Shown here: one piece after another, positions 37,293 to 49,482 of the stretch
How the letters are laid out: every line of letters begins with the position of its first letter
Position numbering within the stretch: position 1 is the first letter of the stretch
Assembly (NCBI RefSeq): GCF_028767125.1
Contig: NZ_JAKCWP010000001.1
Coordinates: 496,001 to 560,000, forward strand
From: Chelativorans sp. YIM 93263
GTDB taxonomy: Bacteria > Pseudomonadota > Alphaproteobacteria > Rhizobiales > Rhizobiaceae
Length of the DNA stretch: 64,000 bases
Reading direction: 5' to 3'
Program-made: the position numbers and the translations under genes
The notes under the pieces: generated by a model
Database searches by the model: none
Told to the model about the DNA's origin: nothing
Seen by the model: only the letters and a program-made list of their open reading frames with translations

Positions 37293-38360
37293 TCAGTTGT
37301 CGAGCAGTCCGATGATTTCGCGCACCATCTTCATGGTCTCTTCCGCCTTGGCGCCCGCGCGCTCTCCACCTTCCCGCAAGACTCCGTCGACATAGCCCGG
37401 ATCCGCGGAAATACGGCGCATTTCAGCGTTGATCGGCGCCATCTTCTCGACAGCCAGCTCGGCCAATGCGGGCTTGAATTCGGAAAACTGGCGACCGCCA
37501 TAATCCCGGATGACCTCCTGAACCGTGGTTCCGGCAAGAGCGGCGTAAATTCCGACGAGATTGTGCGCTTCCGGCCGTTCCTCCAAACCCCCGACATCGC
37601 CCGGCAGGGGCTCGGGGTCGGTTTTGGCCTTTTTGATCTTGCGCGCGATGGTGTCGGCATCGTCCATCAGGTTGATGCGCGAGAGATCCGACGGGTCGGA
37701 CTTCGACATCTTTTTCGTCCCGTCGCGCAGGCTCATGACGCGCGTGGCCGGCCCTTCGATAAGCGGCTCGGTGAGCGGGAAGAAGCCGTTCACGCGCTCT
37801 TCCCCCACCTCCATCTCGACGCCATAGCCGTGCGTCGCTATGTGCTCGGAGAAGTCGTTGTTGAACTTCTGGGCAATGTTGCGCGCAAGCTCCAGATGCT
37901 GCTTCTGGTCCTCGCCCACGGGCACATGCGTGGCGCGATAAACCAGAATGTCCGCAGCCATGAGGCTGGGATAGGCGAGAAGGCCGAGCGAGGCGTTCTC
38001 CCGGTCCTTGCCGGCCTTGTCCTTGAACTGCGTCATCCGGTTCATCCAGCCGATGCGGGCGACACAATTGAAAATCCAGGCAAGCTCGGCATGCTGCGGC
38101 ACGCGGCTCTGGTTGAAAATGATGTTCTTCTTCGGGTCCAGGCCGCTGGCAAGATAGGCGGCAGCGATCGCCCGCGTTTGCTCGGCCAGGTCATCATGCA
38201 CCAGCGTTGCCGTCAGGGAGTGCAGATCGACGACACAATAGATGCATTCATACGTGTCCTGCAGCGCGACGAATCTCTGCAGCGCGCCGAGGTAATTGCC
38301 GAGATGAAGATTGCCGGTCGGCTGAACGCCGGAAAAGACGAGTTGCTTGAACTCACTCAT
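37293..38360 (-). CDS. trpS: Tryptophanyl-tRNA synthetase
   Basis: Class I aminoacyl-tRNA synthetase charging tRNA-Trp. The 355-residue protein has [19 protein letters not shown] (HIGH-type HLGN) and KMSKSDPSD. Length is slightly above the bacterial average (about 330), owing to an insert in the middle as usual in Rhizobiales. Downstream of murJ in the same direction. Confidence 0.98.
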   Translation of the reverse strand: MSEFKQLVFSGVQPTGNLHLGNYLGALQRFVALQDTYECIYCVVDLHSLTATLVHDDLAEQTRAIAAAYLASGLDPKKNIIFNQSRVPQHAELAWIFNCVARIGWMNRMTQFKDKAGKDRENASLGLLAYPSLMAADILVYRATHVPVGEDQKQHLELARNIAQKFNNDFSEHIATHGYGVEMEVGEERVNGFFPLTEPLIEGPATRVMSLRDGTKKMSKSDPSDLSRINLMDDADTIARKIKKAKTDPEPLPGDVGGLEERPEAHNLVGIYAALAGTTVQEVIRDYGGRQFSEFKPALAELAVEKMAPINAEMRRISADPGYVDGVLREGGERAGAKAEETMKMVREIIGLLDN

Positions 38361-38429
38361 GGGCAGTTCCTGAAAAACTATAAGACGCGCGAAAGCGCGA
38401 GGGGCTTATGGACGAGGTGGCTGGCGCAA

Positions 38430-39992
38430 TCAAGCCCTGCGGCGCCTGAGCGCTGTTCTGAGCTCGGTGCGATCGACCGCGCCGGTGAAGAGGGCCAGCG
38501 ACAGATAGGCCAGCCCCGCCGCGGCAATGACGAACAGGATGGCCGGCGCGCGCACGGCCAGGGTCGAGCCCTCCAGCGGAGAAAGAAGCCATCGCTCGAG
38601 CCCGAAGGCGACAAGCCCCATTGCGAGGCTTGAAAATACGATCATGACAATGCGCCGCGCGGTCACCGTCGACGGGCGAAAGGCGTTCCTCCGCCACAGT
38701 GTACCGGCGAGCAGGGTGACATTCACCCACGAAGATAGAGAGGTGGCTGCGGCGATAGCGATATGGCCGTAGATGGGGAAAAAGATAAGGCTCAGTGCGA
38801 TGTTGACTATGACCGTGATGAGGGAAAACCACATCGGCGTCCTCATGTCCTCCCGAGCGAAAAAGCCGGGCTGGAAAACTTTGGTTAGCACATAGGCAGG
38901 CAAGCCGGAGGCGAAGGCCGCAAGCGCGGCGGCGGTCATCTGCGTGTCGAGAGCGGTGAAAGCGCCGCGCTCATAAAGCAGGCTGACAATGGGTGCGGGA
39001 ATGACCATCAGGCCGACCGCCGCCGGCACGGTCAGGCCGAGGGAGAATTCGAGCGAGCGGTTCTGCAAATGTTGAACGCCCGCATCGTCGCCCGCCTTCA
39101 GCGCTCGTGACAATTCCGGCAGGAGCACGACACCCACCGCGATGCCGATGACGCCCAGCGGCAGTTGATTGATGCGGTCAGCGAAGTTCAGAAGCGCGAT
39201 GGCCTTGTCCTGCACGGAGGCGATGATCTGCCCCACAAGCAGATTGATTTGCATGATGCCCCCGGTCACCAGTGCCGGCCCCATCAGCACGAGAACGCGC
39301 TTCACTGGCGGTGTGAGGCGGGGAAGCCGGAGCCGCATGGAAAACCCCGACTTGCGCACGGCAACGACCAGGATGAAAAGCTGTGCGAAGCCGGAAATGA
39401 ACACACCCCAGGCGAGCCAGAGCCCGGTGAGGCGCGCCGGCAAGCCAGCCGAGAGGGCGGTTGCAAGAACCGCGACCAGAATGATGTTGAGCAGAACAGG
39501 CGCAAGCGCGGCCAGGAAGAATTTGCGCATCGCGTTCATCACGCCGGACAACATCGCCACCAGCGACATGCATAAAAGGTAGGGAAACATGATGCGCGTC
39601 ATGACGACGGTAAGATCGAACTTTTCCGGCGAATCGGAGAAACCCGGGGCAACCACGGTACCCACCAGGATAGGCATGAACATCATGGCGACGGCCGAAA
39701 GCGCGAGCAGAACCGTCAACAGAACGGCCAGCACATCCTCGCCGAAGCGGCGGGCGGCCTCCATGCCTCCGCCTTCCATTTCCTTGGAAAAGAGGGGAAT
39801 GAAGGCAGTGTTGAATGCGCCCTCGGCGAAAAGCCGCCGAAAGAGGTTCGGAAAGCGAAAAGCCGCATAGAACGCGTCGGTAATAGGCCCGGCGCCAAGT
39901 GCGGCCGCCATCAGCGCCTCGCGCGCAAAACCCAGAATGCGGCTCGCCATGGTCGCACTGCCGACACCGGCGAATTTCGCGATCAGGCTCAT
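38430..39992 (-). CDS. murJ: Lipid II flippase MurJ
   Basis: Multidrug/oligosaccharidyl-lipid/polysaccharide (MOP) family membrane protein that flips lipid II across the inner membrane for peptidoglycan synthesis. From ATG 39992 (MSLIAKFAGVGSATMASRIL) it is 520 residues with about 14 predicted helices. The conserved GFAREALMAAALGAGPITDAFYAAFRFPN stretch near residues 20-50 and LFAEGAFNTAFIPLF are diagnostic. An upstream start at 40094 overlaps glnD and lacks conservation. 34 bases after glnD. Confidence 0.97.
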   Translation of the reverse strand: MSLIAKFAGVGSATMASRILGFAREALMAAALGAGPITDAFYAAFRFPNLFRRLFAEGAFNTAFIPLFSKEMEGGGMEAARRFGEDVLAVLLTVLLALSAVAMMFMPILVGTVVAPGFSDSPEKFDLTVVMTRIMFPYLLCMSLVAMLSGVMNAMRKFFLAALAPVLLNIILVAVLATALSAGLPARLTGLWLAWGVFISGFAQLFILVVAVRKSGFSMRLRLPRLTPPVKRVLVLMGPALVTGGIMQINLLVGQIIASVQDKAIALLNFADRINQLPLGVIGIAVGVVLLPELSRALKAGDDAGVQHLQNRSLEFSLGLTVPAAVGLMVIPAPIVSLLYERGAFTALDTQMTAAALAAFASGLPAYVLTKVFQPGFFAREDMRTPMWFSLITVIVNIALSLIFFPIYGHIAIAAATSLSSWVNVTLLAGTLWRRNAFRPSTVTARRIVMIVFSSLAMGLVAFGLERWLLSPLEGSTLAVRAPAILFVIAAAGLAYLSLALFTGAVDRTELRTALRRRRA

Positions 39993-40026
39993 CGGGCACC
40001 CTCCACGGCTCTTCCCGCAGGGGTCC

Positions 40027-42825
40027 TCATGCGGCCGTCGTCCGCGCGCGGGAGCGGCGGCTGCGGCGCGGCGGTCCCTTGGCGAGCGTTTCAAGAAGCT
40101 CGCGGCGAATGGCCTTGAGACGGCTCGGACTCTCTACTTTCTGGCCCGTGAGGTCCGTGACATAGAAAGTATCGATCACCTTCTCACCAAACGTGGTGAT
40201 GTGCGCGGAGGCGATGTCGAGCGACAGATCCGATATGACGCCGGTAACCTCTGAAAGAAGTCCCGGTCGATCCAGACATTCCACCTCTATGACGGAAAAG
40301 CGGTTGGACAGCGTGTTGCGGACATCCGCGTGCGGTTCGATGCGGAAAGCTTTCGTGCCACGGCGTGTCTTGCCACGCTTTTCGATCACGTCCGGCAGGT
40401 AGGATTTGCCGGAAAGCACATCTTCGATGAGACGGCCGACGCGCTCGGCCCGCCGGCGTTCATCCTCATCGAATTCAAACTCGCGGCTGATCAGGATCGT
40501 ATCGAGGGCTCGGCCGTCGGTGGTCGTGAAAATCTGCGCATCGACGATGTTCGCGCCTGCCGCCGAACATGCACCGGCGATGACCGAAAGAAGCCGCGGA
40601 TGATCCGGCGCCAGCACGGTGATTTCGGTGACGGCCTCGAAGGTAAGCGGCTTGACCGTGGTGGACAGCGCCCGGTCCTGCCTGTCGGCGGCACGGATGA
40701 AATCCGTATGGCGGATCTGGTCCTTACGATCCACGGCCAGGAGGTAGTTCTCATAGTGCAGGGCGACGTAGCGCTCTGCCTCTGATTTCTCCCATCCCGC
40801 GGCGAGGAGTTCCTCGAGAAGTTCAACTCGCGCGGCTTCCGCGCGCACAGCGCGGGAGCCCTCGGAAAAGCCGCCGGTCAAAAGGAGTTCGGTCTCGTGG
40901 TAAAGCGTGCGCAGAAGCTGGCCCTTCCAGCCGTTCCAAGCGCTTGGGCCGACGCCGCGAATGTCGCAGACGGTCACCGCCAGAAGCAGCTTCAGCCGGT
41001 CCACTGTCTGCACCACATCGGCAAAATCCTGGATCGTCTTGCGGTCGTTGAGGTCGCGCGTCTGCGCGGTCATGGACATCGTAAGATGCTGCTCGATCAA
41101 CCAGGCTATCAGCTCCGTCTCCGCGGGATTGAAGCCCATATGCGGACAGAGGCGGCGAGCGATCCGAGCGCCGGCTGTCGAGTGGTCCTCCGGCCGGCCC
41201 TTGGCGATGTCGTGGAAGAGCAGCGTCGTGTAGAGCACCGCGCGCCAGGGCTGCAGCCCCTCAATGAGGGAATGGACGAGGGGGTGAATGCTTTCGTCGT
41301 CCCCCCGTTCGATCTTTGCCAGGACACCGATGCACCGTAGCAGGTGCTCGTCGACGGTATAATGATGATACATGGAGAACTGCATCATCGCGACAATCTT
41401 GTTGAACTCAGGGATGAGCTTGCCCAGAACGCCGGCCTCGTTCATCCGGCGCATGTTGAGCTCCGGATCACGGCTGGAGGTCAGCAGATCCATAAAGAGC
41501 TGGTTCGCCTCGTTATCGCGCCGCAGATCGCGGTTTATCAGCTTGAGAGAGCGGGTGAGGAGCTTGAGCGCTTCGGGGTGATATTCCAGTCCGTGCCGGT
41601 CGGCGAACCAGAACAGCCGCAGCATGTTCACCGGGTCGCGCTCGAACACCTGGTGGTCGGCCACGTTGATGCGGTGATTGTCGATGATGAAATCGCTGGT
41701 CCCGGGCAGCTTGCGCTTGCGCCGCTGAAAGGTGAGGAAGATCCGGTTGAAGCCGGGCACATGCTTGGCCTGCTCCTCTTCGAGTGCGGCGCAGAAAATG
41801 CGTGTGAGGTCGCCCACCCCCTTGGCTGTCAGGAAGTAGTGTTTCATGAAGCGTTCGACCGGAGCAAGGCCGGGATGGCTCGTATATCCCAGCCTCTCCG
41901 CGATCTCGCGTTGAATGTCGAAATGTAAACGCTCCTCCGCCTTGCCGGTGAGAAAGTGCATGTGGCAGCGCACGGCCCACAGAAAATCCTCGGCCTCGCG
42001 GAACTGCAGATATTCGCGCCGCGTGAAGACGCCTTTTTCCACCAGTTCGCCGCTGGTGCGCACGCGGTAGTAGTATTTCCCGATCCAGAAGAGCGTGTGG
42101 AGATCGCGCAAGCCGCCTTTGCCATCCTTGACATTCGGCTCCACGAGATAACGGCTTTCGCCCACCTTCGCGTGGCGCTGGTCGCGCTCGGCCAGTTTCG
42201 CCTTGATGTATTCAGCACCCGTGTCCTTGACGATCTCCGCATCGAACCGAGTCAACATCTCGTCGTAAAGCGCACGGTCGCCGCAGATGAAGCGTGCTTC
42301 CAGCACTGCCGTACGGATGGTGATGTCGGTGCGCGCCTGACGGATGCATTCGTCGATGTTGCGCGTGGCGTGGCCGATCTTCAGCCCCATGTCCCAGAAC
42401 ATGTAGAGCATGTATTCAGCGATCTGCTCGCCCCAGGGCGTCTGCTTGTAGGGAAGCAGAAAAAGCAGATCGATATCCGATCCCGGCGCCAGTGTTCCCC
42501 GGCCATAGCCGCCGACGGCGATGACCGTCATGCGCTCCGCCGTCGAGCGGTTGTCGGACGAATAAACATGGTTTGCCGCGTAGTCGTGAAGCGCGCGGAC
42601 AAGCACGTCCATGAGATGGGACAAGCGCGTGGCGCAAGCCGTCCCGCTGCCGTCCACAAAGAGCATCGCCTCGGCAGCCTTGCGACCCTCGGACAGGTGC
42701 TCTTTCAGAAGTTTCATCACGGCGTTTCGTGCATCGCCCGTGTCACCCGCCGCAATAGCATCCAGCTTGGCGCGGAGCGCCTTTGCGTCGATCACCTGAT
42801 TGAGCTTGAGGGGGACTTTTGCCAT
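40027..42825 (-). CDS. glnD: Bifunctional uridylyltransferase/uridylyl-removing enzyme GlnD
   Basis: Nitrogen sensor that uridylylates PII proteins when glutamine is low and removes UMP when it is high. The 932-residue protein has the nucleotidyltransferase motif [18 protein letters not shown] near residues 105-125, a GlnD-type linker, the HD domain ([15 protein letters not shown]) and two C-terminal ACT domains ([32 protein letters not shown]). It ends in an Arg-rich tail. Upstream of murJ and downstream of mutS. Confidence 0.98.
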   Translation of the reverse strand: MAKVPLKLNQVIDAKALRAKLDAIAAGDTGDARNAVMKLLKEHLSEGRKAAEAMLFVDGSGTACATRLSHLMDVLVRALHDYAANHVYSSDNRSTAERMTVIAVGGYGRGTLAPGSDIDLLFLLPYKQTPWGEQIAEYMLYMFWDMGLKIGHATRNIDECIRQARTDITIRTAVLEARFICGDRALYDEMLTRFDAEIVKDTGAEYIKAKLAERDQRHAKVGESRYLVEPNVKDGKGGLRDLHTLFWIGKYYYRVRTSGELVEKGVFTRREYLQFREAEDFLWAVRCHMHFLTGKAEERLHFDIQREIAERLGYTSHPGLAPVERFMKHYFLTAKGVGDLTRIFCAALEEEQAKHVPGFNRIFLTFQRRKRKLPGTSDFIIDNHRINVADHQVFERDPVNMLRLFWFADRHGLEYHPEALKLLTRSLKLINRDLRRDNEANQLFMDLLTSSRDPELNMRRMNEAGVLGKLIPEFNKIVAMMQFSMYHHYTVDEHLLRCIGVLAKIERGDDESIHPLVHSLIEGLQPWRAVLYTTLLFHDIAKGRPEDHSTAGARIARRLCPHMGFNPAETELIAWLIEQHLTMSMTAQTRDLNDRKTIQDFADVVQTVDRLKLLLAVTVCDIRGVGPSAWNGWKGQLLRTLYHETELLLTGGFSEGSRAVRAEAARVELLEELLAAGWEKSEAERYVALHYENYLLAVDRKDQIRHTDFIRAADRQDRALSTTVKPLTFEAVTEITVLAPDHPRLLSVIAGACSAAGANIVDAQIFTTTDGRALDTILISREFEFDEDERRRAERVGRLIEDVLSGKSYLPDVIEKRGKTRRGTKAFRIEPHADVRNTLSNRFSVIEVECLDRPGLLSEVTGVISDLSLDIASAHITTFGEKVIDTFYVTDLTGQKVESPSRLKAIRRELLETLAKGPPRRSRRSRARTTAA

Positions 42826-42927
42826 TTGCCATCCGTAATGCCACGACCCTGGGCGGCAGCATGCGCTTTCCTTCGTCCGCGTCTATAGCGCTTTTGCGCT
42901 GCTTGCGAAACGGTCACAAGCGCTGCT

Positions 42928-45660
42928 TCAAGAGGCATCGGGGCCGGCCAGTTCCTTCAGCCGGTAGAGCGCCTCCAGTGCTTCCCGCGGCGTCATGTTG
43001 TCCGGGTTCAGATCGTGAAGCGTCTCGGTGAGGCGGTCGGACGGTTTCGGCTTCGGCGGTTCATGCCGCACCATCGCGTTGAAAAGCGGCAGATCGTCGA
43101 CGATGCGCGCTGTATTGCCGCCGGTCTCGCCCTCCTCCAGCCTGTGAAGCACTTCGCGGGCGCGCTCCACCACGGCCGCCGGAAGGCCGGCAAGCCGCGC
43201 CACCTGAACGCCATAGGACCGGTCGGCCGCACCCCGCCCGATCTCGTGCAGGAAGATGACCTCGCCCTCGAATTCCTTCACGCGCATGGTGACGTTGACA
43301 AGGCGCGAAAGCGTTTCGGAAAGCGCGGTCATTTCATGGAAATGGGTGGCGAAGAGCGCACGGCAGCGGTTTCTCTCGTGCAGATACTCGACTGCTGCCC
43401 AGGCGATCGAAAGGCCGTCGAAAGTGGCCGTGCCACGGCCGATCTCGTCCAGGATCACAAGCGCGCGCTCTCCCGCCTGGTTCAGGATTGCGGCGGTCTC
43501 GACCATCTCGACCATAAAGGTCGAGCGTCCGCGCGCCAGATCGTCGGATGCGCCGACGCGGGAGAAAAGCCGGTCGACTACGCCGATGCGCGCCTGGCTC
43601 GCCGGCACGAAAGAACCCATCTGCGCGAGCACCGCAATAAGCGCGTTCTGACGCAGGAAGGTGGACTTGCCGCCCATGTTGGGCCCGGTCAGCAGCCAGA
43701 TCGCGCCTGATTTTTCGCCTGAGGCGGGCGAAAGATCGCAATCATTGGCCACGAACGGCTCTTCGAGCTGCCGCCGGAGCGCCTGCTCCACCACCGGGTG
43801 GCGGCCGCCTTCCACGTGGAAATCCAGGCTGTCGTCCACCACGGGCCGGCAATAGGCTTCCTTTTCCGCCAACTCGGCCAGCGCGGCGGACACGTCGAGC
43901 ACGGCCAGCGCCCGAGCGCTGGCCCGGAGCGCCTCCGAGGCGGCGACGACCTCGCCGACCAGACGCTCGAACGCGGCAAGCTCTATGGCGAGTGCGCGCT
44001 CCGCGGCATTGGCGATCTCGGTTTCCAGATCGGCCAGTTCGGTCGTGGTGAAGCGCATCGCGTTTGCCATGGTCTGACGGTGGATGAAGCGCGCTCTCAC
44101 CTCGTCGGAGCCAGTCAGAATCTGGCTGTGGTTGCTGGTGACTTCGATATAGTAGCCCAGCACATTGTTGTGACGGATTTTCAGCGAGCGGATGCCGGTT
44201 TCCTCAATGAGGTCACGTTCCATCCCGGCGATAATGCGCCGCGATTCGTCACGCAGAGCACGCATCTCGTCCAGCCGCGTATCATAGCCCGCGCGCAGGA
44301 AACCGCCATCGCGCTTGAGAAGCGGCAGGTCGTCGGCAAGCGCCTTCTCCAGATGCGCGGTCAAGTCTGTCGGCAGTGCCTGAAGATGCGACACGCCCTC
44401 GACAAGCTCTACCGGGAGTTCTTTTGCTCGCAGGAGTTCCGCCACGTCCGCCGCCGCCTTCAGCCCGGCTGACAACGAGCCAAGGTCGCGCGGACCGCCG
44501 CGGTTGAGTGCCAGGCGCGACAACGCCCGTGCAATATCGGGCACGCTCTTCAAGAGTGCGCGCAGACCCTCGCGCAATTCGGGCTCGTCGATGAAGAAAG
44601 AAACCGAATCCAACCTTTGGCCGATAGCCTTCGGATTGGTAAGCGGCGACATGAGCCGTTCGGCCAGGAGGCGCCCGCCCGCGCCGGTGACAGTCCGGTC
44701 GACCGCCTTGAGGAGACTGCCCTCGCGGCTTCCGGAAAGTGTTCGCGTCAACTCCAGATTGGCGCGCGTGGCGGGATCGATGAAAAGCGAGGTTCCTTCC
44801 TCGTCGCGCTCCGGCCTCTCGAGCGGTGGACGCTCCGCCTTCTGGGTCTTTTCCACATAGGCCACGGCGCCGGAAATGGCGGACAACTCGGCGCGGGAGA
44901 AGCGGCCGAAGCCGTCGAGCGTTGCCACGCGGTAGAAACGCGAGAGCCGCGCCGAGGCGCTGGTGGAATCGAAAAAGCTCGGTGGCTGCGGATTGGCGAT
45001 ACGCCCCAGCGCGTCGAAGACGGGACGCAGCGTCGCGTCATGATAGACCGGCTCGGAGACAATCAGTTCACGCGGATCGATCCGCAGGATATCTGCGAGC
45101 AACCGGTCCGGCGCGCTCGCCGCCACGCGGAACTGGCCGGTGGAGATATCGATCCAGGCCAGCGCGAGCTGCTCTTCGCTCCCTTTTACGCGGCCGAGCG
45201 CCATCAGATAATTCGCCTCGGAGGGGTCGAGCAGCTTTTCCTCGGTAATCGTGCCGGGGGTCACCAGCCTTGTAACATCCCGCCGGACGACGGCTTTGTG
45301 ACCGCGCTTTCTCGCCTCTGCCGGATCCTCCATCTGTTCGCAGACGGCGACGCGGTGGCCGAGTCCAATCAGCCGCTGCAGGTAATCGTCGGCGGCGTGG
45401 ACCGGCACACCGCACATGGGTATGTCGTCGCCCTGGTGCTTTCCCCGTTTTGTCAGCGTAATGCCGAGCGCGCGGCTGGCGACCTCCGCGTCATCGAAAA
45501 ACAGTTCATAAAAATCGCCCATGCGGTAAAACAGAAGGCAGTCCGCATTGGCGGCCTTGACCTCGATATACTGCTGCATCATCGGCGTTGCGCCTTTGGC
45601 CGCAACGGGCGCGGCGCCAGCCTGATCCGGTCGAATCGGCGTTTCGTCGTTCAAGGACAT
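42928..45660 (-). CDS. mutS: DNA mismatch repair protein MutS
   Basis: Mismatch-recognition ATPase. From ATG 45660 it is 910 residues: N-terminal mismatch-binding domain with the Phe-x-Glu wedge region ([13 protein letters not shown]), connector, lever and clamp domains, and the ABC ATPase with Walker [14 protein letters not shown] and [21 protein letters not shown]. The ATG has AAAGGA immediately in front, so spacing is poor; an in-frame TTG at 45687 is the alternative. Divergent from maeB. Confidence 0.97.
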   Translation of the reverse strand: MSLNDETPIRPDQAGAAPVAAKGATPMMQQYIEVKAANADCLLFYRMGDFYELFFDDAEVASRALGITLTKRGKHQGDDIPMCGVPVHAADDYLQRLIGLGHRVAVCEQMEDPAEARKRGHKAVVRRDVTRLVTPGTITEEKLLDPSEANYLMALGRVKGSEEQLALAWIDISTGQFRVAASAPDRLLADILRIDPRELIVSEPVYHDATLRPVFDALGRIANPQPPSFFDSTSASARLSRFYRVATLDGFGRFSRAELSAISGAVAYVEKTQKAERPPLERPERDEEGTSLFIDPATRANLELTRTLSGSREGSLLKAVDRTVTGAGGRLLAERLMSPLTNPKAIGQRLDSVSFFIDEPELREGLRALLKSVPDIARALSRLALNRGGPRDLGSLSAGLKAAADVAELLRAKELPVELVEGVSHLQALPTDLTAHLEKALADDLPLLKRDGGFLRAGYDTRLDEMRALRDESRRIIAGMERDLIEETGIRSLKIRHNNVLGYYIEVTSNHSQILTGSDEVRARFIHRQTMANAMRFTTTELADLETEIANAAERALAIELAAFERLVGEVVAASEALRASARALAVLDVSAALAELAEKEAYCRPVVDDSLDFHVEGGRHPVVEQALRRQLEEPFVANDCDLSPASGEKSGAIWLLTGPNMGGKSTFLRQNALIAVLAQMGSFVPASQARIGVVDRLFSRVGASDDLARGRSTFMVEMVETAAILNQAGERALVILDEIGRGTATFDGLSIAWAAVEYLHERNRCRALFATHFHEMTALSETLSRLVNVTMRVKEFEGEVIFLHEIGRGAADRSYGVQVARLAGLPAAVVERAREVLHRLEEGETGGNTARIVDDLPLFNAMVRHEPPKPKPSDRLTETLHDLNPDNMTPREALEALYRLKELAGPDAS

Positions 45661-45775
45661 TCCTTTGAAAACGCGGTTTTGCCTCAAGTGACCATTTACC
45701 TACTGCAAATGTAGCCTTATTCACACGCATTCGGCAAAACTCCACAGGAAGCCGATCGGGAGTGCGGGGAAAACA

Positions 45776-48064
45776 ATGGCAGATATCGACAGTAACGATG
45801 AACGCGACCCGTCCGTCAGCCCACAGGAAGCACTGGATTTCCACGCCATGGGCCGGCCCGGCAAGCTGGAGATCAACCCGACCAAGCCCATGGCCACACA
45901 GCGGGATCTGTCGCTGGCCTATTCGCCGGGCGTGGCGGTTCCTGTCCAGGCGATTGCCGACGATCCCGATCGCGCCTTTGACTATACCACGCGCGGCAAC
46001 CTGGTGGCGGTGGTCTCCAACGGTTCGGCCATTCTCGGCCTGGGCAATCTCGGTGCGCTGGCCTCCAAACCGGTGATGGAGGGCAAGGCGGTGCTTTTCA
46101 AGCGTTTCGCCGATGTGGATTCGATCGATCTCGAAGTCGATACCGAAGACGCCGACGAATTCGTCAATTGCGTGCGGCTTCTCGGACCATCCTTCGGCGG
46201 CGTCAATCTGGAGGACATCAAGGCGCCGGAGTGCTTCGTCATCGAAAGCCGCCTGCGCGAGGCGATGGACATTCCGGTTTTTCACGACGACCAGCACGGC
46301 ACGGCGATTATTGCCATTGCGGGCCTCATCAACGCCCTGAACCTGACCGGCCGCGAGATGAAGACGGCGAAGCTCGTCTGCAATGGCGCCGGGGCTGCCG
46401 GCATTGCCTGTATCGAGCTTGCAAAATCCCTCGGTTTCGCACCGGAAAACGTCCTCCTGTGCGACACCAAGGGCGTGGTCTACAAGGGCCGCACCGAGGG
46501 TATGAACCAGTGGAAGTCGGCCCATGCTGTGGAAACGGACAAGCGCACCCTGGCTGAAGCACTGGATGGCGCCGACATTTTCTTCGGCCTGTCCGCCAAG
46601 GGTGCGCTGACATCCGCCATGGTCCAATCCATGGCCAAGAATCCGATCATCTTCGCCATGGCCAATCCGGATCCCGAAATCACACCCGAAGAGGTGGCGG
46701 AGATTCGTACGGACGCCATTATGGCGACCGGGCGGTCCGATTATCCGAACCAGGTCAACAATGTCCTCGGCTTTCCCTACATTTTCCGTGGCGCGCTCGA
46801 CGTTCGCGCCACCACCATCAATGACGAGATGAAAGTGGCCGCGGCGGAAGCGCTGGCAGCGCTCGCGCGTCAGGATGTGCCCGACGACGTTGCCGCCGCC
46901 TATCAGGGGAATCGCCCGAAATACGGCCCCAACTACATCATTCCCGTCCCCTTCGACCCGCGGCTGATCACGGCTGTCCCCCCGGCGGTCGCCAAGGCCG
47001 CAATGGATACCGGTGTGGCGCGCCGGCCCATCCCGAACATGGAGCGCTATGTCAACGAGCTTTCTGCCCGGCGCGATCCGCTCGCTCCCACGCTCCAGCG
47101 CATACACGACCGTGTGCGGCGTCAGCCGAAGCGCATCGTCTTCGCCGAAGGCGAGGAAGAACAGGTGATGCGCGCCGCCGTCTCCTACGTGAACCAGAAG
47201 CTTGGCACCGCAATTCTGCTTGGCCGCGAGAACCGGATCCAGGAGACGGCGTTGAACGCCGGCGTCGATCTCTCGCGCCCCGGTATCGAAATCATCAATG
47301 CGCGGCTTTCGCGCCGCAACGGCATCTATGCCGATTATCTTTACGAACGCCTCCAGCGCAAAGGCTACCTCTTCCGCGATTGCCAACGCCTCATCAACAA
47401 TGACCGTAATCATTTCGCCGCCTGCATGGTCGCGTTGGGAGACGCCGATGGCGTGGTGACCGGTGTGACGCGCAACTACTCGACGGTGCTCGACGATGTG
47501 CGCCGCGTTATTGATGCGCGGCCCGGACACCGGGTTATCGGCGTTTCCATTGCGCTGTGCCGCGGGCGTACGGTGCTCGTTGCCGACACAGCCGTGCATG
47601 ATATGCCGAATGCCGAGGAACTGGCCGATATCGCCGAGGAAGCTGCTGGCATGGCGCGGCGGATGGGCTATGAGCCGCGCGTGGCGATGCTGGCCTATTC
47701 GACCTTCGGCCACCCGCCGGGCGAGCGCTCGGAGCGCGTGCAGGAAGCCGTGAAGAAGATGCTCGACAAGCGCCGCGTGGACTTCGAGTATGATGGCGAA
47801 ATGGCCGCCGATGTGGCGCTCAACCCGCGCCTGATGCGGCAATATCCCTTTTGCCGGCTCTCAGGCCCGGCGAACGTGCTGATCATGCCGGCCTTCCACT
47901 CCGCCTCGATCTCCACCAAGATGCTGCAGGAACTGGGCGGCTCAACCGTCATCGGACCGCTTTTGGTAGGGCTCAACAAGCCGGTGCAGATCGTCCCGCT
48001 CAACGCCAAGGATTCCGACATCGTCAACATGGCGGCCATCGCCGCCTACAGTGCAGGGCAGTAA
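45776..48064 (+). CDS. maeB: NADP-dependent malic enzyme with phosphotransacetylase-like domain
   Basis: Converts malate to pyruvate, CO2 and NADPH. The 762-residue protein is the large MaeB/TME form: malic N domain (KPMATQRDLSLAYSPGVAVP), NAD(P)-binding domain (LVCNGAGAAGIACIELAKSLG), then from about residue 440 a PTA-like domain (RIVFAEGEEEQVMRAA to the C-terminus), which is regulatory (acetyl-CoA) rather than catalytic in this family. NAD versus NADP preference (dme versus tme) cannot be settled from sequence alone. Divergent from mutS. Confidence 0.95.
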   Translation: MADIDSNDERDPSVSPQEALDFHAMGRPGKLEINPTKPMATQRDLSLAYSPGVAVPVQAIADDPDRAFDYTTRGNLVAVVSNGSAILGLGNLGALASKPVMEGKAVLFKRFADVDSIDLEVDTEDADEFVNCVRLLGPSFGGVNLEDIKAPECFVIESRLREAMDIPVFHDDQHGTAIIAIAGLINALNLTGREMKTAKLVCNGAGAAGIACIELAKSLGFAPENVLLCDTKGVVYKGRTEGMNQWKSAHAVETDKRTLAEALDGADIFFGLSAKGALTSAMVQSMAKNPIIFAMANPDPEITPEEVAEIRTDAIMATGRSDYPNQVNNVLGFPYIFRGALDVRATTINDEMKVAAAEALAALARQDVPDDVAAAYQGNRPKYGPNYIIPVPFDPRLITAVPPAVAKAAMDTGVARRPIPNMERYVNELSARRDPLAPTLQRIHDRVRRQPKRIVFAEGEEEQVMRAAVSYVNQKLGTAILLGRENRIQETALNAGVDLSRPGIEIINARLSRRNGIYADYLYERLQRKGYLFRDCQRLINNDRNHFAACMVALGDADGVVTGVTRNYSTVLDDVRRVIDARPGHRVIGVSIALCRGRTVLVADTAVHDMPNAEELADIAEEAAGMARRMGYEPRVAMLAYSTFGHPPGERSERVQEAVKKMLDKRRVDFEYDGEMAADVALNPRLMRQYPFCRLSGPANVLIMPAFHSASISTKMLQELGGSTVIGPLLVGLNKPVQIVPLNAKDSDIVNMAAIAAYSAGQ

Positions 48065-48138
48065 CGCCGCATTGCCATTTTATTCCCGTATTCAGCTGTG
48101 CGGCCCGCGAAAAGGCCACCGAAACGAGAGGCTTTGCC

Positions 48139-48696
48139 TCAGGCAACATCTTTCCATTTGATAGAACATCCCATCGAGGGAATCTGTTCTTCTGGTCCCT
48201 TTCCGGTTTCGGCCACCTGAACCATGGCCTCGTAAAGATCACGCCGCAAATCGGGTGGTGCTGCCTCGACGCGCGCTGCATCCAGCCGACCGCGATATTG
48301 CAGCTTCAAGTCACCATTGAAGCCGAAGAAGTCCGGTGTGCAAACGGCATCATAGGCTCGCGCGACGCGCTGGTCTTCGTCGTAGAGGTAGGGAAAGGTG
48401 AAATCGTGCTCACGCGCGAACGCGACCATTTTGTCGAAGGAATCCTCGGGATGGGTGGTCGCATCATTGGCGTTAATGGCGACGAAACCGATCCCCTTTT
48501 CCCTGAGGTCGTTGGCGTCGCGCACGATACGGTCGATCGTAGCCTTCACATAAGGGCAGTGATTGCAGATGAAGACCACCACCAGCCCGTTCTGGCCGGC
48601 CTGGTCGAAAATGCTATGGCTTTTGCCGTCGGTGCCGGGGAGGCTCGCGTCAACCGCCGGCCATCCGAATTCACAGACGGGTGGAACTGCTGCCAT
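48139..48696 (-). CDS. Thioredoxin-like AhpC/TSA family protein
   Basis: A 185-residue thioredoxin-fold protein with a redox-active pair Cys44/Cys47 in VVVFICNHCPYVKA, followed by IDRIVRDANDLREKGIGFVAINAND and VARAYDAVCTPDFFGF (third Cys and cis-Pro loop). No signal peptide, so cytosolic. This family is widespread and biochemically little known; a thiol peroxidase or disulfide reductase role is inference. Monocistronic, between maeB (convergent) and rpe. Confidence 0.88.
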   Translation of the reverse strand: MAAVPPVCEFGWPAVDASLPGTDGKSHSIFDQAGQNGLVVVFICNHCPYVKATIDRIVRDANDLREKGIGFVAINANDATTHPEDSFDKMVAFAREHDFTFPYLYDEDQRVARAYDAVCTPDFFGFNGDLKLQYRGRLDAARVEAAPPDLRRDLYEAMVQVAETGKGPEEQIPSMGCSIKWKDVA

Positions 48697-48729
48697 TTTT
48701 GCCTCCGTTCTGTCTCCGCACGCCGCGCT

Positions 48730-49407
48730 TCAGACGGGCGACGCCCCCGCCTTTTTTAACGCGGCGATGTTTTCGCGATAGGCGGCCTCGCCGCTGCCTT
48801 TGAAAACAGCCGAACCCGCCACCAGCACATTGGCGCCGGCTTCCACCACCGCGCCTGCGGTTTCCGGTGAGATGCCGCCATCCACCTCGATATCGATCGG
48901 CCGGTCTCCTACCATCGCGCGGACACGGCGTATCTTCTCCAACATCGCGGGGATGAAGCCCTGCCCGCCGAAGCCGGGATTAACGGTCATGATAAGAATG
49001 AGATCGATATCGTCCAGCACATATTCAATGGCGCTTTCGGGTGTCGAGGGATTGAGTGACACTCCCGCCTTCTTGCCGAGCCTGCGGATCGTCTGAAGCG
49101 AGCGGTGGAGATGCGGTCCGGCCTCGGCATGCACCGTGATGATGTCGCTGCCGGCCTCCGCAAAAGCCTGGAGGTAGGGATCGGCGGGTGCGATCATCAA
49201 ATGACAATCGAAAACCTTGTCCGTGCGGTTGCGAATGGCTTTCACCACCGCTGGACCGAAGGTAATGTTCGGCACGAAATGCCCGTCCATCACGTCGAGA
49301 TGGATCCAGTCCGCGCCCGCCGCCGCGATGGCTTCCACCTCTTCGCCCAGGCGCGAAAAGTCGGAGGAGAGAATGGAGGGGGCGATCAGCGTTTTACGAG
49401 CGGTCAT
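48730..49407 (-). CDS. rpe: Ribulose-phosphate 3-epimerase
   Basis: Interconverts ribulose 5-phosphate and xylulose 5-phosphate in the pentose phosphate pathway. TIM barrel of 225 residues: [35 protein letters not shown] (metal and catalytic Asp), [25 protein letters not shown] and [11 protein letters not shown]. Full length. Lies 75 bases downstream of hutC in the same direction, probably by chance rather than function. Confidence 0.98.
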   Translation of the reverse strand: MTARKTLIAPSILSSDFSRLGEEVEAIAAAGADWIHLDVMDGHFVPNITFGPAVVKAIRNRTDKVFDCHLMIAPADPYLQAFAEAGSDIITVHAEAGPHLHRSLQTIRRLGKKAGVSLNPSTPESAIEYVLDDIDLILIMTVNPGFGGQGFIPAMLEKIRRVRAMVGDRPIDIEVDGGISPETAGAVVEAGANVLVAGSAVFKGSGEAAYRENIAALKKAGASPV

Positions 49408-49482
49408 CGGCGGCTTTCCCGGCAGAATTCAATCTGGCTTGCCCTACCGCCTCGCGCTCGCGATGTCGAGACTGGGAGAATC

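Noticed and set aside
45506-47842. 778-codon minus-strand frame opposite maeB
   Set aside because: Shadow of maeB; maeB is unambiguous.
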